A stretch of 64,000 nucleotides of DNA from Idiomarinaceae bacterium (GTDB lineage Bacteria > Pseudomonadota > Gammaproteobacteria > Enterobacterales > Alteromonadaceae), in the NCBI GenBank assembly GCA_002685255.1, contig NYWU01000010.1:1-64000 (forward strand), in the 5' to 3' direction. The position numbers and the translations under genes were made by a program. This document shows, piece after piece, positions 24,932 to 35,600 of this stretch. The notes under the pieces are model-generated. The model made no database searches, had not been told where the DNA came from, and worked only from the letters and a program-made list of their open reading frames with translations. The first letter of the stretch is position 1; every line of letters begins with the position of its first letter.

Positions 24932-26008
24932 TTATTGACCGAGGTAGCGGCTGCGTTCTTGACGCCATGCTTCAGTTTGGATGATAGCTAATAGCTCACG
25001 GTTGATCGACTCGCGTAGCGGACTGCCTTGTGGCAGTACAAACCCATAATCTTGCGAAATTACGCGCTCGGGTAATACCCGTACGTTATTATACGACTGC
25101 GTACGAATCAGGTAGCGAATGATAGGCTCATCATAAACCACTGCATCGAGTTGACCGCGGTCTAGCTTGGCTAAGGCTGTGTTTAGATCGGTCACAGATT
25201 CAAAGCCGATATTTTTATCTTCTAACCAGCGCGCTGTCGCTGAGGCGCCAATGGTCGCCACACGCGCATTGCCTAAATCTGCAACATTGGAGACTTTTGA
25301 TTGAAACTGAGAAACGGTTAACGACGAAGCGATGCTTGCAGTAAAGCTAGAAATAATGATGACGCAAGTAAACATCCAAACTAGGCTGACTGCGCGTCCA
25401 CCCAAACTGCGCGGTGATTTATCACCGTAGCCCACGGTGGTCATGGTCACGGCGGCCCACCAAAAGCCTGACCCCAAGCCTTTTAGTGGCTGGTCAGAGA
25501 ACTCTTCAGCATTTTCTTTGCGCTCGAAATACCAAACTAACGCCCCAGCGACAAAGAGCACCAGCGATAAAATCATAATAATGTATAGGAAATCAAACGA
25601 CACAAAGCGTTTAGTCATTGCCCACCACGTTGACTCATTATTGACGGGGACAGCAATAGCCAAACCGCCATTGATAAACGGTTGACTGAAGTCTAATCGT
25701 GCTTCGCGTTCCGATGTGATGGTGAGTGCACCGAGACCGAGATCGTAGTCGCCACGTTCGACACCGTTGATAACCTCATCCAGAGGCAATGGATATAATT
25801 CATAATTGACGTTTAACCGATCCGCAATATCTTGCCATAGCTGAATCGCCAAGCCTTGATATTGCTGATTACTCTGTTCAATCACAAACGGAGCGTTCAC
25901 GCGCACAGCAATTTGTAACGGTTCCTCTGGTTGCGCTGCAGCCTGTTGCTGTGCAAACACAGGTGAGGTGATCAGTAAGGCGATAAACGCGAAAACAAAA
26001 TGACGCAT
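24932..26008 (-). CDS. Prokaryotic glutamate-receptor-like K+ channel
   Basis: Ligand-gated ion channel of 358 residues built like GluR0. A signal peptide (1-19) precedes ligand lobe S1 (31-125), which carries the amino-acid-binding TITSEREARLDFSQPF pattern. Helix 1 is at about 138-160. The re-entrant pore loop has the potassium filter TVGYGD (191-196). Helix 2 is at about 205-228. Lobe S2 (232-358) completes the periplasmic binding domain. It should open a K+ pathway when an amino acid binds. Located 19 bp before the ABC exporter and divergent from a small periplasmic gene. Confidence 0.88.
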   Translation of the reverse strand: MRHFVFAFIALLITSPVFAQQQAAAQPEEPLQIAVRVNAPFVIEQSNQQYQGLAIQLWQDIADRLNVNYELYPLPLDEVINGVERGDYDLGLGALTITSEREARLDFSQPFINGGLAIAVPVNNESTWWAMTKRFVSFDFLYIIMILSLVLFVAGALVWYFERKENAEEFSDQPLKGLGSGFWWAAVTMTTVGYGDKSPRSLGGRAVSLVWMFTCVIIISSFTASIASSLTVSQFQSKVSNVADLGNARVATIGASATARWLEDKNIGFESVTDLNTALAKLDRGQLDAVVYDEPIIRYLIRTQSYNNVRVLPERVISQDYGFVLPQGSPLRESINRELLAIIQTEAWRQERSRYLGQ

Positions 26009-26124
26009 GTGAACGTACCTTATTAGTTAATACAAATTAAAGATTAGCAGTTATGATTACATAAAAATGTGTCATACCGATTGATTATTTGAATACTTTG
26101 GAAAAATAGTAAGAGGACTGTTCT

Positions 26125-26508
26125 ATGCGAAAACTGATTTATATCTTGGCAGCTTGTAGTGTGTTAATGACTGGCAGCGCTCTAGCGCAACAACAAAGCT
26201 ACCAACACTTTAAGCCGAAGCCGTCTGAAAACTTAGCACAAGCGCTCGCTAATATTGATGAATATAACGCTAAGCTTAAATCTCTAACGGAAGGCGAAAT
26301 GACCGCTCAGGATTTAGCCAAAGTGCATGAAATTACCTATACGCTGGAAGTTGCGCTGGCGCGTCTGAGTAAAGAGCTTGATGTTGCAGCGAATTCATTG
26401 GAGCAGGTCCACTTAGGTTCAGAGGCTATGAACCAAGCGCGCGTGAAGGGGTTTGCGAAAGACTACTTACGCACGCTCGACACAATAACCTCCGCTAAGA
26501 AAAATTAG
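26125..26508 (+). CDS. Small periplasmic helical protein (DUF6746-like)
   Basis: A 127-residue protein with a signal peptide (1-21, ending ALA) and an almost wholly helical mature part. The pattern HFKPKPSENLAQALANIDEYNAKL with later HEITYTLEVAL resembles DUF6746, seen in other marine bacteria; this recollection is not checked. No cysteines or catalytic motif in the mature part. AAGAGGA at 26110-26116 precedes the ATG. Its stop is 3 bp from that of the convergent aldolase gene. Function unknown. Confidence 0.65.
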   Translation: MRKLIYILAACSVLMTGSALAQQQSYQHFKPKPSENLAQALANIDEYNAKLKSLTEGEMTAQDLAKVHEITYTLEVALARLSKELDVAANSLEQVHLGSEAMNQARVKGFAKDYLRTLDTITSAKKN

Positions 26509-26511
26509 CGT

Positions 26512-27603
26512 TCATGAGAAACAGGCGGATAGATGCTTAACCCAGAACTCAGGTGCGTGTTTAAGTGCCTGAGTTCCGATTGAAACCTCGCAAATAGCCT
26601 TTTCATCATGTTCGGCTCGTGGTAAAGGTAACACGATGATCCCCTGTTGTTGGGCATAATGAACAAGTTTTTCAGCCGTTATTGTCGCGTTATATGGGAG
26701 ACGAATATGAAACATAGCCGCTTTGGGCTGTGAGGGAATGATTTCGAAGCCAGCGGCGCTTAGCAAGTCCGTCAGGGTTTTAGTGAATTCAACGAAATCA
26801 GGCATCTTCAACAGATAACTCTCTAACCCTTTGCGAGCGGAAAGCACCTCAGGATACAGTGTAATGGGATTTCCACCGGCGCGGCGTGACCATACACGTG
26901 CAGGTTCCATTAATTCATCGGTACCAATAAGAGCGGCCCCAAATATACCGCCTAAATCTTTATAAAAGCTGACATAAATACTGTCGAATAACTCCGCTAT
27001 CTGCACCAAAGAGCGTTGGTAATATTCGGTCGCTTGCCAAATACGGGCGCCATCTAAGTGCATACGTACGTTGTGCTGACTACACCATGCGCGCATCGAA
27101 AGCAGATCATCCCAAGAGGGCATGGTGCCGCCTATTTCACGCATCGGCGTCTCAACAATAATCGCAGTCACTTGCTCCGGGTTAAGCGTGGCGACATCGA
27201 CCGCCGTGAGCGAGCGCTGGGCTTCACCCATAGAGTGTATTGATAGCCCCCACAACTGTTGTATCGCATCATGTTCATGGAGTCGTAAGTGGGACGTGGG
27301 ATGCAAACCAACGCCGTATTTGCCACTGGTTTCGCTATAACACTTCATGGCGACACATTGTGCGAGTGTGCCGGTTGGTAAAAAGAGCGCTGAAGGTTTA
27401 TCGAATAATTCGCAGATTTGCTTTTCAAACTCACTGACAATGCCACCCTGTCCATAGCTGTCGCGAATATCGCTTTCTTGCGCATACTCGCTCAGTTGCA
27501 CCAATTCATTTTTTAGATTGGGTTGTTGGTGGCGGTGAATAACCGCGGAGGCGGTATCTAATTGTGAGTGAAATTCAGATTTTAAAGCGTCAGGTATGTG
27601 CAT
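26512..27603 (-). CDS. Threonine aldolase family PLP lyase
   Basis: Fold-type I PLP enzyme of 363 residues related to low-specificity L-threonine aldolase, which splits threonine to glycine and acetaldehyde. The PLP lysine is in SFYKDLGG, and the cofactor-stacking and nitrogen-binding segments are ALFLPTGTLAQ and MHLDGARIW. Length is slightly above the 330-345 of classical LtaE and the lysine motif differs from the SKGLG of LtaE, so beta-eliminating activity on another amino acid is possible. A zinc ribbon gene ends 3 bp upstream. Confidence 0.85.
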   Translation of the reverse strand: MHIPDALKSEFHSQLDTASAVIHRHQQPNLKNELVQLSEYAQESDIRDSYGQGGIVSEFEKQICELFDKPSALFLPTGTLAQCVAMKCYSETSGKYGVGLHPTSHLRLHEHDAIQQLWGLSIHSMGEAQRSLTAVDVATLNPEQVTAIIVETPMREIGGTMPSWDDLLSMRAWCSQHNVRMHLDGARIWQATEYYQRSLVQIAELFDSIYVSFYKDLGGIFGAALIGTDELMEPARVWSRRAGGNPITLYPEVLSARKGLESYLLKMPDFVEFTKTLTDLLSAAGFEIIPSQPKAAMFHIRLPYNATITAEKLVHYAQQQGIIVLPLPRAEHDEKAICEVSIGTQALKHAPEFWVKHLSACFS

Positions 27604-27606
27604 CTT

Positions 27607-27858
27607 TTATTTCATATGGACTTTGCCGCCAATCATTTTATACGCGGGTGTGCCGCGAATCATCGTTTCCCGCGCGAACTCTTGCCCACAGCCTGGGCAG
27701 TGACATGGGGTTTGCGTGTGATCCTCGACTATCCGTTCGATAAAACATTTGACCAGTGCACCTTTGCCACCTTTGCGATATTTAAATAAGGTGGTTTTAC
27801 ATTGCAAACACGAAATCTGTACGGTGCGAACGGGACCTTTTTTATTTGGCTTAGCCAT
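27607..27858 (-). CDS. Small zinc-ribbon protein
   Basis: A basic 83-residue protein with two cysteine pairs, CLQC near residue 17 and CHCPGC near residue 52, a likely structural zinc site. No fold beyond the ribbon is evident and no function can be assigned; related short ribbon proteins occur singly in marine gammaproteobacteria. I used the ATG at 27858; a TTG three codons earlier is possible, and the GGGAG lying 2 bases upstream is unusually close. Its stop is 3 bp before the aldolase ATG, so they are co-transcribed. Confidence 0.65.
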   Translation of the reverse strand: MAKPNKKGPVRTVQISCLQCKTTLFKYRKGGKGALVKCFIERIVEDHTQTPCHCPGCGQEFARETMIRGTPAYKMIGGKVHMK

Positions 27859-27927
27859 ATCTCCCAATAGGTTGCGTAGGTTTTAGCTAATATTAGCAAC
27901 TGAGGAGGTCGGTTGGCTAACGAAAGC

Positions 27928-28566
27928 CTATAAAACACCCAAATCAATTGCTTTGAGTACCGCGCGGGTGCGGTCATGAACGCCCAGTTTAGCCATAACC
28001 GACGAGACTTGGTTTTTTATCGTCCCAGTCGATTTAAACAAGCTATCGGCGATTTCTTGATTACTGAGTCCTGCCGCCATCAGTCTTAGAACAGCGAGTT
28101 CTTTATCGGTTAACGGCTCTACCAATGTGGGAGTGGTCTTAGCGCTATTGTGGTTTAAGCTGTTCACGATACGTTCGGTAATCGCTGGCTGTAGCCAGGT
28201 ACCTCCATTAACGAGTGTACGAATCGCATCGACCAACGTTTCTAGAGAGACATCTTTAAGTAGATAGCCCTTTGCACCTGCTGCAATGGCTTTAATAATT
28301 AATTCGTGATCATCAAAGGTCGTTAGAATTAATATAGGTAGCCGAGGATGTGTCTGGCACAGGCGCTTTGTCGCCTCAATGCCGTCCATACGCGGCATAC
28401 GAATGTCCATCAGCACGACATCCGGTTGTACTGAGTCGATCACGTTAATGGCTTCCTCACCATCGCTCGCCTGCCCACAAATCGTCAGCGCATCACTTAT
28501 GGTGAGCAGACTTTCTAATCCTTGTCGAATAAGCGTTTGGTCATCGACAAGTAGCACCTTGATCAT
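27928..28566 (-). CDS. NarL/FixJ-type response regulator
   Basis: Transcription regulator of 212 residues. The receiver has D54 (LMDIRMPR) as phosphoacceptor and the acid pocket DD at 8-9. A LuxR-type HTH follows (about 145-210), with LTDKELAVLRLMAAGLSNQEIA. Overlap of 4 bp with the upstream kinase gene identifies the partner. Likely target is unknown; a divergent DUF2306-TPR operon starts beside the pair and is a fair candidate. Confidence 0.92.
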   Translation of the reverse strand: MIKVLLVDDQTLIRQGLESLLTISDALTICGQASDGEEAINVIDSVQPDVVLMDIRMPRMDGIEATKRLCQTHPRLPILILTTFDDHELIIKAIAAGAKGYLLKDVSLETLVDAIRTLVNGGTWLQPAITERIVNSLNHNSAKTTPTLVEPLTDKELAVLRLMAAGLSNQEIADSLFKSTGTIKNQVSSVMAKLGVHDRTRAVLKAIDLGVL

Positions 28567-29717
28567 AGTGCTTGCTCCTTAGGCAGTGTTGCAGTGATGG
28601 TTAACGTTGGCTGTTCATTAATGTTTAATTGCCCATTTAGTTCTTTGACGCGTTCGGCCATGCCCCGCAGGCCATTGCCGGGCTGCAATGGTCGCTTTAT
28701 TGTGCCTGAATCAGCGATTCGCATCTCGATATCTTTTTGACTCGATAGCTCGATAAGCAGCGTGTTGCCGTTGGAATGTCGGAAAAAGTTAGTAATGGCT
28801 TCTTTTGCAATCAGTAATAGCGTCTCGGCCGTAGCAACATCAGTCACGATAAGGTCGTCTGCAATACGAAAAGTGACCTGCTTTTCTTGGCTGTTGAGTT
28901 GTAAAGCGAGCAAAGCGCTTTTAACATCGATTGCAGCCGTGCTGCGTATATCGTTAACCGCTTCGCGGACATCGGCAAGTAACAGTTTGGCCACTTGCTG
29001 ACTGCGCTCAATCAGTGCTTTTACTTGGCCTTCCGACTTATGTTCGGCTACTTGCAATTGAATAGTGAGGGCTGTTAGGTGATGTCCGACTAAGTCATGG
29101 ATATTTCGAGCGATACGGGTGCGCTCAGATTGTTTACTCGCCTCAGTAAGTAGCGTCTGTGTTGCGCGAAGCTCACGATTAATTGCTTCCTCTCGCTCGC
29201 GGGCTTGTTGCTCTTTTAGTTGGGTCGTCATCATCACGATAGAAAAAATTTCAAACGTCCAAAATAAAACGGCGCTGAGCCAAGCGCCTGATTGTTGCCA
29301 ATGAACGTGATAAATGACACCAAAAATAATCGATAAAACAGCCATGAGTATGACTGCACGTAGCAACGACATAAAGTAGGGCAACTGCGCGGCCCAGATC
29401 ACTAACAGAATCGCGACATAATTATGCGGGATAAAAAAGAAGGGGAAATAAATACAGGCTAGCTGTAGAGAGATAAGCCCGTACCGAGTATGGGGTTCAT
29501 ATGTGAATGGCTTTTGTCGTGTGGCGAGACTAAAGCAAACGATAAACCCAATCAATGCGAGGCCAGTTACGTAAGTTGAAATCGCACTCCAAGGTAGCAA
29601 ACCTTGACGGTGAGTAAAGTAAACCGAGGTCGCCGAGACAACCAGCCAAGTGAGCAGACCTGCCCAACGATCAGCGCCCAGATGTGTGATATGTGAAATG
29701 TATTTTGCAATGTTCAT
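28563..29717 (-). CDS. DesK/NarX-type histidine kinase
   Basis: Membrane sensor kinase of the HisKA_3 family. Several hydrophobic helices fill about residues 20-165 without a visible periplasmic loop domain. The phosphoacceptor is H207 in ARNIHDLVGHHL, followed by a HATPase with the N-box IAKEAITNFFRHS and G-box GNGLRGMAER. The start is uncertain: ATG 29717 begins just before the first helix and gives 384 residues; a GTG at 29795 would add 26 residues with no ribosome site either. Overlaps the regulator gene by 4 bp. Thermosensing, as in DesK, is possible but not shown. Confidence 0.85.
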   Translation of the reverse strand: MNIAKYISHITHLGADRWAGLLTWLVVSATSVYFTHRQGLLPWSAISTYVTGLALIGFIVCFSLATRQKPFTYEPHTRYGLISLQLACIYFPFFFIPHNYVAILLVIWAAQLPYFMSLLRAVILMAVLSIIFGVIYHVHWQQSGAWLSAVLFWTFEIFSIVMMTTQLKEQQAREREEAINRELRATQTLLTEASKQSERTRIARNIHDLVGHHLTALTIQLQVAEHKSEGQVKALIERSQQVAKLLLADVREAVNDIRSTAAIDVKSALLALQLNSQEKQVTFRIADDLIVTDVATAETLLLIAKEAITNFFRHSNGNTLLIELSSQKDIEMRIADSGTIKRPLQPGNGLRGMAERVKELNGQLNINEQPTLTITATLPKEQAL

Positions 29718-29849
29718 ATTGGCAGTATGCCGTGAATATCTTCCTTTAGAAATAGGCCGAAAGTCACCTTTTAAGTCATGACCTTTGTCACTCACAAAGA
29801 GCGCTTGAGTTGCTTAAGCTTTCAATCAGTGAACTGACGGAGAACACCC

Positions 29850-30605
29850 ATGTTGCAATTACATTCCTTTCTTTTATATACGCATATCCTAGCAGGTGCA
29901 TTGGCTATGGTTCTATTTGTCATCCCGATGGTGGCCCGTAAAGGCAGTTTCAACCACCGTAAGTATGGGCGCTTTTACACCTACACGATGTATGTGTTAG
30001 CCATTTCAGCCTTAGTGATGTCGGTGATGGTACTTGTGGCTCCAACCTACTTTAAGGGTCAGTTGATTAATCAATCGACCTCGCCAGAAGATACCCTAGC
30101 GACGGTACGCATGTTTTGGACGTTGCTTCTTTTTCTGTCATTACTGACCTTTACATCCATTCATCATGCGAACCGAGTATTGCAGACGAAAGGAAATAGA
30201 GCACCGCTACGAAAATGGCACTATGTTGCAATGCCGGTGTTATTAATGGTCGTTGCCAGTGTGCTTTTTGTGCAGGGTGTATTAATGGCACAACACGCAT
30301 TGGTAAGTCCTTACTTACATTTTATTTTTGCTGTGCTAGGGATCGTTAACGGCTATCAAATGCTGTCTTATATATTTTCGCAAAGCGTAGCGAGCAATCG
30401 TTGGTTAATTGAACATTTAAGCTCAATGTGTGGTTCAGGTATCGCGGTCTACACGGCCTTCTTTGCCTTTGGTGCGCGGCATGCGTTGGCACATATCGGT
30501 CAGTGGCAGTTACTGTTTTGGGTTATGCCCGGTGTGCTGGGTGGCGTTGCGATTTATTTCTACAGCAAAAAGTATGAAACCTTAAACACGCGCAAAGGAG
30601 TCTAA
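29850..30605 (+). CDS. DUF2306-like membrane protein
   Basis: Integral membrane protein of 251 residues with about seven helices. Histidines H12 (in YTHILAG) and H36 (NHRKYGR) are placed near helix ends, as in other DUF2306 members that are suspected to bind heme. No enzyme motif was identified. Its last codons precede the TPR gene by one base (TAA then ATG), so the two are one unit. It is divergent from the DesK-type kinase, 54 bp (from its longest possible start) away. Confidence 0.7.
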   Translation: MLQLHSFLLYTHILAGALAMVLFVIPMVARKGSFNHRKYGRFYTYTMYVLAISALVMSVMVLVAPTYFKGQLINQSTSPEDTLATVRMFWTLLLFLSLLTFTSIHHANRVLQTKGNRAPLRKWHYVAMPVLLMVVASVLFVQGVLMAQHALVSPYLHFIFAVLGIVNGYQMLSYIFSQSVASNRWLIEHLSSMCGSGIAVYTAFFAFGARHALAHIGQWQLLFWVMPGVLGGVAIYFYSKKYETLNTRKGV

Positions 30606-30606
30606 T

Positions 30607-31386
30607 ATGAAAAAAATAATCTTCATGATAGTACTCTTTTGGAGTTGTTGCTCAAACGCGCAAAGGAGCGACATCGAGAAATTGCTGAACATGGAGCAAT
30701 ATGACCAAGCTGAGACAATTTCTCAGCAATGGATTCGGGACAAGCCAACGGATGCTAATGCCTGGTTCTGGCATGGGCGCGTCATGGCGGTACAGGCAAG
30801 TAATAGTTTTTTTAGTGCCTTCAGTTACGCGAATGAATCACTTGAAGCTTTCAAAAAGGCAGTCGAGCTGGAGCCCAGTAATCCGATGATGGTTATGGGG
30901 CTGGTCGGTTATTACCGAAATGCTCCAAGTATCGTTGGAGGTGGCGAAGCGCATGCAAGAGCGCTTATCAAGCAAAGTTACATTGGTTACCCGGAACGCT
31001 ATGAATTTCAGCTCCATTATGGTCTTGTTCTTCAACAAGAGAAAAAATGGGCAGACGCGTTTCAGCTATTTGAAAAGATGATGTCTGCTGAACAGCTACC
31101 TGAGCGACTGATGGGGTATTACCAATTTGCTCGGACGAGTATTTTTTCGGAGTCACGAACCGCTGACGGTGCGAATGCGTTAAAAAATTACCTTCACGAT
31201 ATTGCAACGCTGCACAAGCCTAATGCATCGTTACCAAGTGCCGATTGGGCGCGTTACCGCTTAGCGCAGTTATATGCTCGTCAAGGTGCGCAGCAGCAAT
31301 TTGATGCGTTAGTGAAGGCTCGTGATAATCATGAAGAAGAAGCATTGAGTGAGGCATGGCAATCACTGCTGTCACAGCGTCAATAA
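30607..31386 (+). CDS. Secreted TPR protein
   Basis: A 259-residue protein with a short signal peptide (1-18) and at least two TPR units: the pattern W-x-G and A-x-F-x-K-A-V-E-L-E-P appears around residues 53-95. Ribosome site AAGGAG at 30595-30600 and adjacency to the DUF2306-like gene suggest they work together in the envelope. The segment IVGGGEAHA recurs in small TPR proteins of this type. Function unknown. Its end overlaps the convergent cyclase gene by 7 bp. Confidence 0.75.
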   Translation: MKKIIFMIVLFWSCCSNAQRSDIEKLLNMEQYDQAETISQQWIRDKPTDANAWFWHGRVMAVQASNSFFSAFSYANESLEAFKKAVELEPSNPMMVMGLVGYYRNAPSIVGGGEAHARALIKQSYIGYPERYEFQLHYGLVLQQEKKWADAFQLFEKMMSAEQLPERLMGYYQFARTSIFSESRTADGANALKNYLHDIATLHKPNASLPSADWARYRLAQLYARQGAQQQFDALVKARDNHEEEALSEAWQSLLSQRQ

Positions 31387-32468
31387 AAGCGGATACAGTT
31401 GCGACCAGCGAGCTTGGCACGGTACAAGGCTGTATCTGCATTTTTAATCAAACGCTTGCTGGTTTTAACAAGTTCAGAATCTGCAATGGGGGGCTCATAA
31501 TAGCCACCAATGCTGACAGTCAGTATGTCTGCGCACTGTGATTTTGGATGCGTAATCGCAAGCCGATTGATTTGTTCGCTAATATTATTTGCCATTTTCA
31601 ACGCACTACTCGCATTGGCCGCCGACATCAGAATGGCAAATTCCTCACCGCCATAGCGAGCAACGAAATCGGTTCCACGTTTAACCAGTTGAGCTAAGCT
31701 TTGGCTAACTGCTTTGAGTGCATCGTCACCTGCTAAGTGACCAAAATGATCGTTATAGGCTTTGAAGTCATCGATATCCAATAGTAAGACTGCGATACCC
31801 GTTTGTTGCCGTTTAGCGCGTCTTATTTCGTCGGCTAGACGCTCATCGAGTGCGCGTCTGTTGGCAACACCGGTTAAGCCGTCGATATTGGCTTGCTGAG
31901 TTAATTGTTGGTTGGCTAACTCAAGCGCGCGTTTAGTCTCAAGCAACGCGGCATGTGTACGTTCACGCTCGATGGTGTTCGCAATCATGTCAGCAATTAA
32001 ACTCAGGTGCTGAATATCTTCCTCAGTCCAATGGTATTGTTGGCGCACCTTATCGCATCCGACGAATCCTAGTATTCGTCCTTTTGCCACTAGGCCAATG
32101 CACAATACCGATTTAATGTGCTCACGTTCAAACTCGTCGCGCTCTGCTTTAGCGGTGTCAGGCAGGAGCGATATGTCAGGGCATACAAATCGAAAGTCAT
32201 TTCGCATGGTGGCGAAAAAATAGGGCAAATCGTGTTGTCCGACGTTCTGCAGATCGTCAATATGCCGTGAGAAGCCCTCGCGTACCCATTCGAACGTATT
32301 CGACATCGCTGAGAGATTTTCATTAAACTCAAAAATGTAGCATCTATCCGCTTGGCAATAATCACCATAGGCAGCAATGACCTCAGAAACACATTGGGAT
32401 GTTTCTGAACCCTGACTATTAATTAAGCGGGTAGAGAGCTTCGAGAGCAGTTGATCAAATGCTGACAT
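31380..32468 (-). CDS. GAF-GGDEF diguanylate cyclase
   Basis: Soluble cyclase of 362 residues. A GAF sensor domain (about 15-165) is joined by a helix to GGDEF (200-362). The active site is GGEEF (273-277) and the inhibitory I-site is R264-G-T-D267, five residues upstream, so it should make c-di-GMP from GTP under product inhibition. No membrane helix is visible. The ligand of the GAF domain is unknown. Transcribed toward the TPR gene (7-bp end overlap) and away from recC. Confidence 0.93.
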   Translation of the reverse strand: MSAFDQLLSKLSTRLINSQGSETSQCVSEVIAAYGDYCQADRCYIFEFNENLSAMSNTFEWVREGFSRHIDDLQNVGQHDLPYFFATMRNDFRFVCPDISLLPDTAKAERDEFEREHIKSVLCIGLVAKGRILGFVGCDKVRQQYHWTEEDIQHLSLIADMIANTIERERTHAALLETKRALELANQQLTQQANIDGLTGVANRRALDERLADEIRRAKRQQTGIAVLLLDIDDFKAYNDHFGHLAGDDALKAVSQSLAQLVKRGTDFVARYGGEEFAILMSAANASSALKMANNISEQINRLAITHPKSQCADILTVSIGGYYEPPIADSELVKTSKRLIKNADTALYRAKLAGRNCIRFY

Positions 32469-32647
32469 TTATTCTTGAGTTTTTGTATTTTGTTAACACT
32501 GCCTTAAGATTACAAAAGTTGCACGAAAAATCATCATTTTTTCCACTAAATCAATGAATGTCGTGATAAAAGCGCTATCGATTAGACATGAAGTGACCTA
32601 GGATAGGCAAAGCGTTGTCTTTAGTGAAAGGGTAAAAGGAGTTGAGT

Positions 32648-35600
32648 TTGGCTGACCAAGCGCCAGGGTTCATTGTTGCACATAGTCATCGGCTAGAAGA
32701 CTTAACGGATATCGCAGTTAATTTTATTGAGCGGTTTCCTCTTGCACCACTTGAGCAAGAAACCATATTGGTGCAAAGCAATGGTATTGCACAGTGGCTG
32801 AAAATTAACCTCGCACAACACGCCGGTATTGCTTCGATGATTGATGTGACCTTGCCTGCGCGATTTCAGTGGCAAGCTTATCGAGCGGTCTTAGGCGATG
32901 ATATCCCACGTACCTCGCCTTTTGATAAAGCACGTTTGAGCTGGCGATTATTACGCATACTCCCCGATATTCTGGAGCAAGATACGCGATTCGCGCCGCT
33001 AAAAAACTATATTGCTGATGATCTTGATAATCGCAAGCTGTATCAGTTAAGTGAACGCTTAGCGGATTTATTTGATCAGTACGCTATCTATCGTGCCGAT
33101 TGGCTAGATAACTGGTTAAACGAGCGTGATGTACTCGATAACGACGAACCTGTTGCTAATGAGCATGCTTGGCAACCTGAGCTATGGCGTCGAGTAGCAA
33201 ACGACATTGGTGCTGAACACTTGTGGAACAACCGCGCCACCTTACATCAGCAATTTATTAAATCTGCACGCGCTTTAAATCAACGCCCCGCCACGATACC
33301 ACCTCGTATTATGGTGTTTGGGATATCGTCTTTACCTCAACAAATGTTAGAAGTGCTCGATGCCTTAAAACATCTCAGCCAGATCGTGTTGTGTGTGCAT
33401 AATCCGTCAAAATTTTATTGGGCCGATATTGTCGATGGAAAAGAACAGTTAAAACAGGTGGTCAAAGCCAAGTCGCGGTTAGCTCACAAACCGGGTATGC
33501 CGTTGGAGTGGAATGACGAAGAGTTGCATCAACTTGCTCACCCTTTGCTGGCGTCGTGGGGTAAACAGGGCCGCGACTACATTCGTCTACTTGACTTATA
33601 TGATGAGTCGGTTCAAAAGCAGGCCGACTTGGGTCATATGACACTGGAGCTGTTTGAATCGCATGCCACCGAGCATGTGCTAGGACAGTTGCAAGATGAC
33701 ATTCTCAACCTGAGGCCGCTGCACGAAACACAGCAACATTGGTCGCCGCTTTCAGTGCAGGATCAATCGGTCCAGTTTCATATCTGTCACAGTCCACAAC
33801 GCGAAATTGAGGTGTTGCATGATCGTTTACTTGCTGCCTTTGCTGACGATCCCACCTTAAAACCGCGAGACGTTATGGTGATGTTGCCCGATGTCGATAC
33901 CTATGCGCCTTATATTGATGCCGTGTTTGGACGGTATGCGCGTGACGGTAACAGCCAAGATACACGCGCTATTCCTTATACGATTGCCGATCAAACGTCG
34001 CGTCACCGAGCGCCCCTATTGATTGCGTTAGAACTATTACTTTCCAGTGATCAGCTTAGGTTTACCCAAACGGACCTGCTGATTTTGCTCGGCACACCGG
34101 CAATTCAGCGGCAGTTTGCTATTGATGACGATGACATCGAGCAACTGCGCGTTTGGATGAACGAGTCCGGTGGTCGCTGGGGATTGAGTGCACATCATCG
34201 CAAATTATTTTTCATGCCAGATGATGACGAAACTAATAGTTGGTGGTTTGCCATAAAACGCATGATGGCGGGCTATAGCATTGGTTACGCCGAAGTTGAA
34301 CATGATTGGCAAGGCGTTGTTGCTTATGCCGATATTGGTGGTTTAGGCGCCGACTTAGTCGGTCGCTTTGGCTATTTCATTGAGCAGTTGGAACGCTGGT
34401 GGAGTCGCTCCTTAGAAGCGCGTAGCTATAAAGATTGGGTACCTGTAGCGGAATGGCTCATCGACACCTTTTTCGACACTGAAGAGGCTAATGATGCGCT
34501 GTTGAAAAACCAAATCGTAGACCAGCTATATCAAGTCGCCGAGCATGTAGATGAAGCGGATAACGAAACAGCACTTAACATCGCATTATTTCGAGAGTCG
34601 TGGCTATCGCGAGTCGATGAGCACAGTTTAAACCAACGCTTCCTTGCAGGCGCTGTGAATTTTGCAACCTTGATGCCGATGCGCGCCATTCCATTTAAGT
34701 TTGTTGCCATATTAGGCATGAACGAGAGTGATTATCCGCGAAATACGAGTCAGATTGATTTTGACCTGATGGCATCACGCTATCGGCCCGGTGACCGTTC
34801 ACGGCGTGATGATGATCGATACTTGTTTCTTGAGGCGTTACTCTCTGCTCGTGACGTATTTTACGTAAGCTGGGTAGGTTTTAGCGCCCGAGATAACAGC
34901 GAACGCACGCCTTCGGTATTGGTTGCACAACTACGTGAACATTTACAGCAAGGCTGGCACAGCGATCTGGGTGAGCACACCCTCGCTCATAAGCTACAGC
35001 CATTTAATCGTGCTTATTTTGATGAAAGTACTCGTGTATTTTCTTACGCGAGTGAGTGGGCGCAGGCGCACGATTCCGGCTCGAATCAGTTGTCTTCAGA
35101 TGCGGTTGCGATCGCTGATGACGTATCGGATGAACGTACGATAAACCTCAACGATATCAAACGCTTCGTGCAAGAGCCAGCGCGCTTGTTTTTTAACAGC
35201 CGATTGGAAACTTATTTTTCGGTTGATGCGGATGAAACGATTGATCGCGAGTCATTCCAACTCGATGCGTTGACAGAATGGAAACTGCTACAGCGGGTGG
35301 TGGATAAAACGCGCGACGCGATACGTAAAGAACTCGAACCCGAGCAACAGATGCACCACGAGTTAGCTCGAATACGTCGAGAGGGCGCGGTCGGTACATC
35401 GGTGATAGCGGATCGTCATCAACAGCACCTCCACCAGCAAGCCGAAGATATTTTAGAAACATACCGAGTTGTCGCCGAGGGTTACACTCGTCAGAATGTG
35501 ACGCCGTATTGGATTGATGTGGAGTACAACAACGTCACTATCGAGGAAGGAATCGAGGGGCTGCACTGGGATGATAACGGACAGTGTGCTTGGATTATTA

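Noticed and set aside
27729-27977. Minus-strand 82-codon ORF beside the zinc-ribbon gene
   Set aside because: Overlaps both the zinc-ribbon and the response regulator genes in another frame; no recognisable domain.
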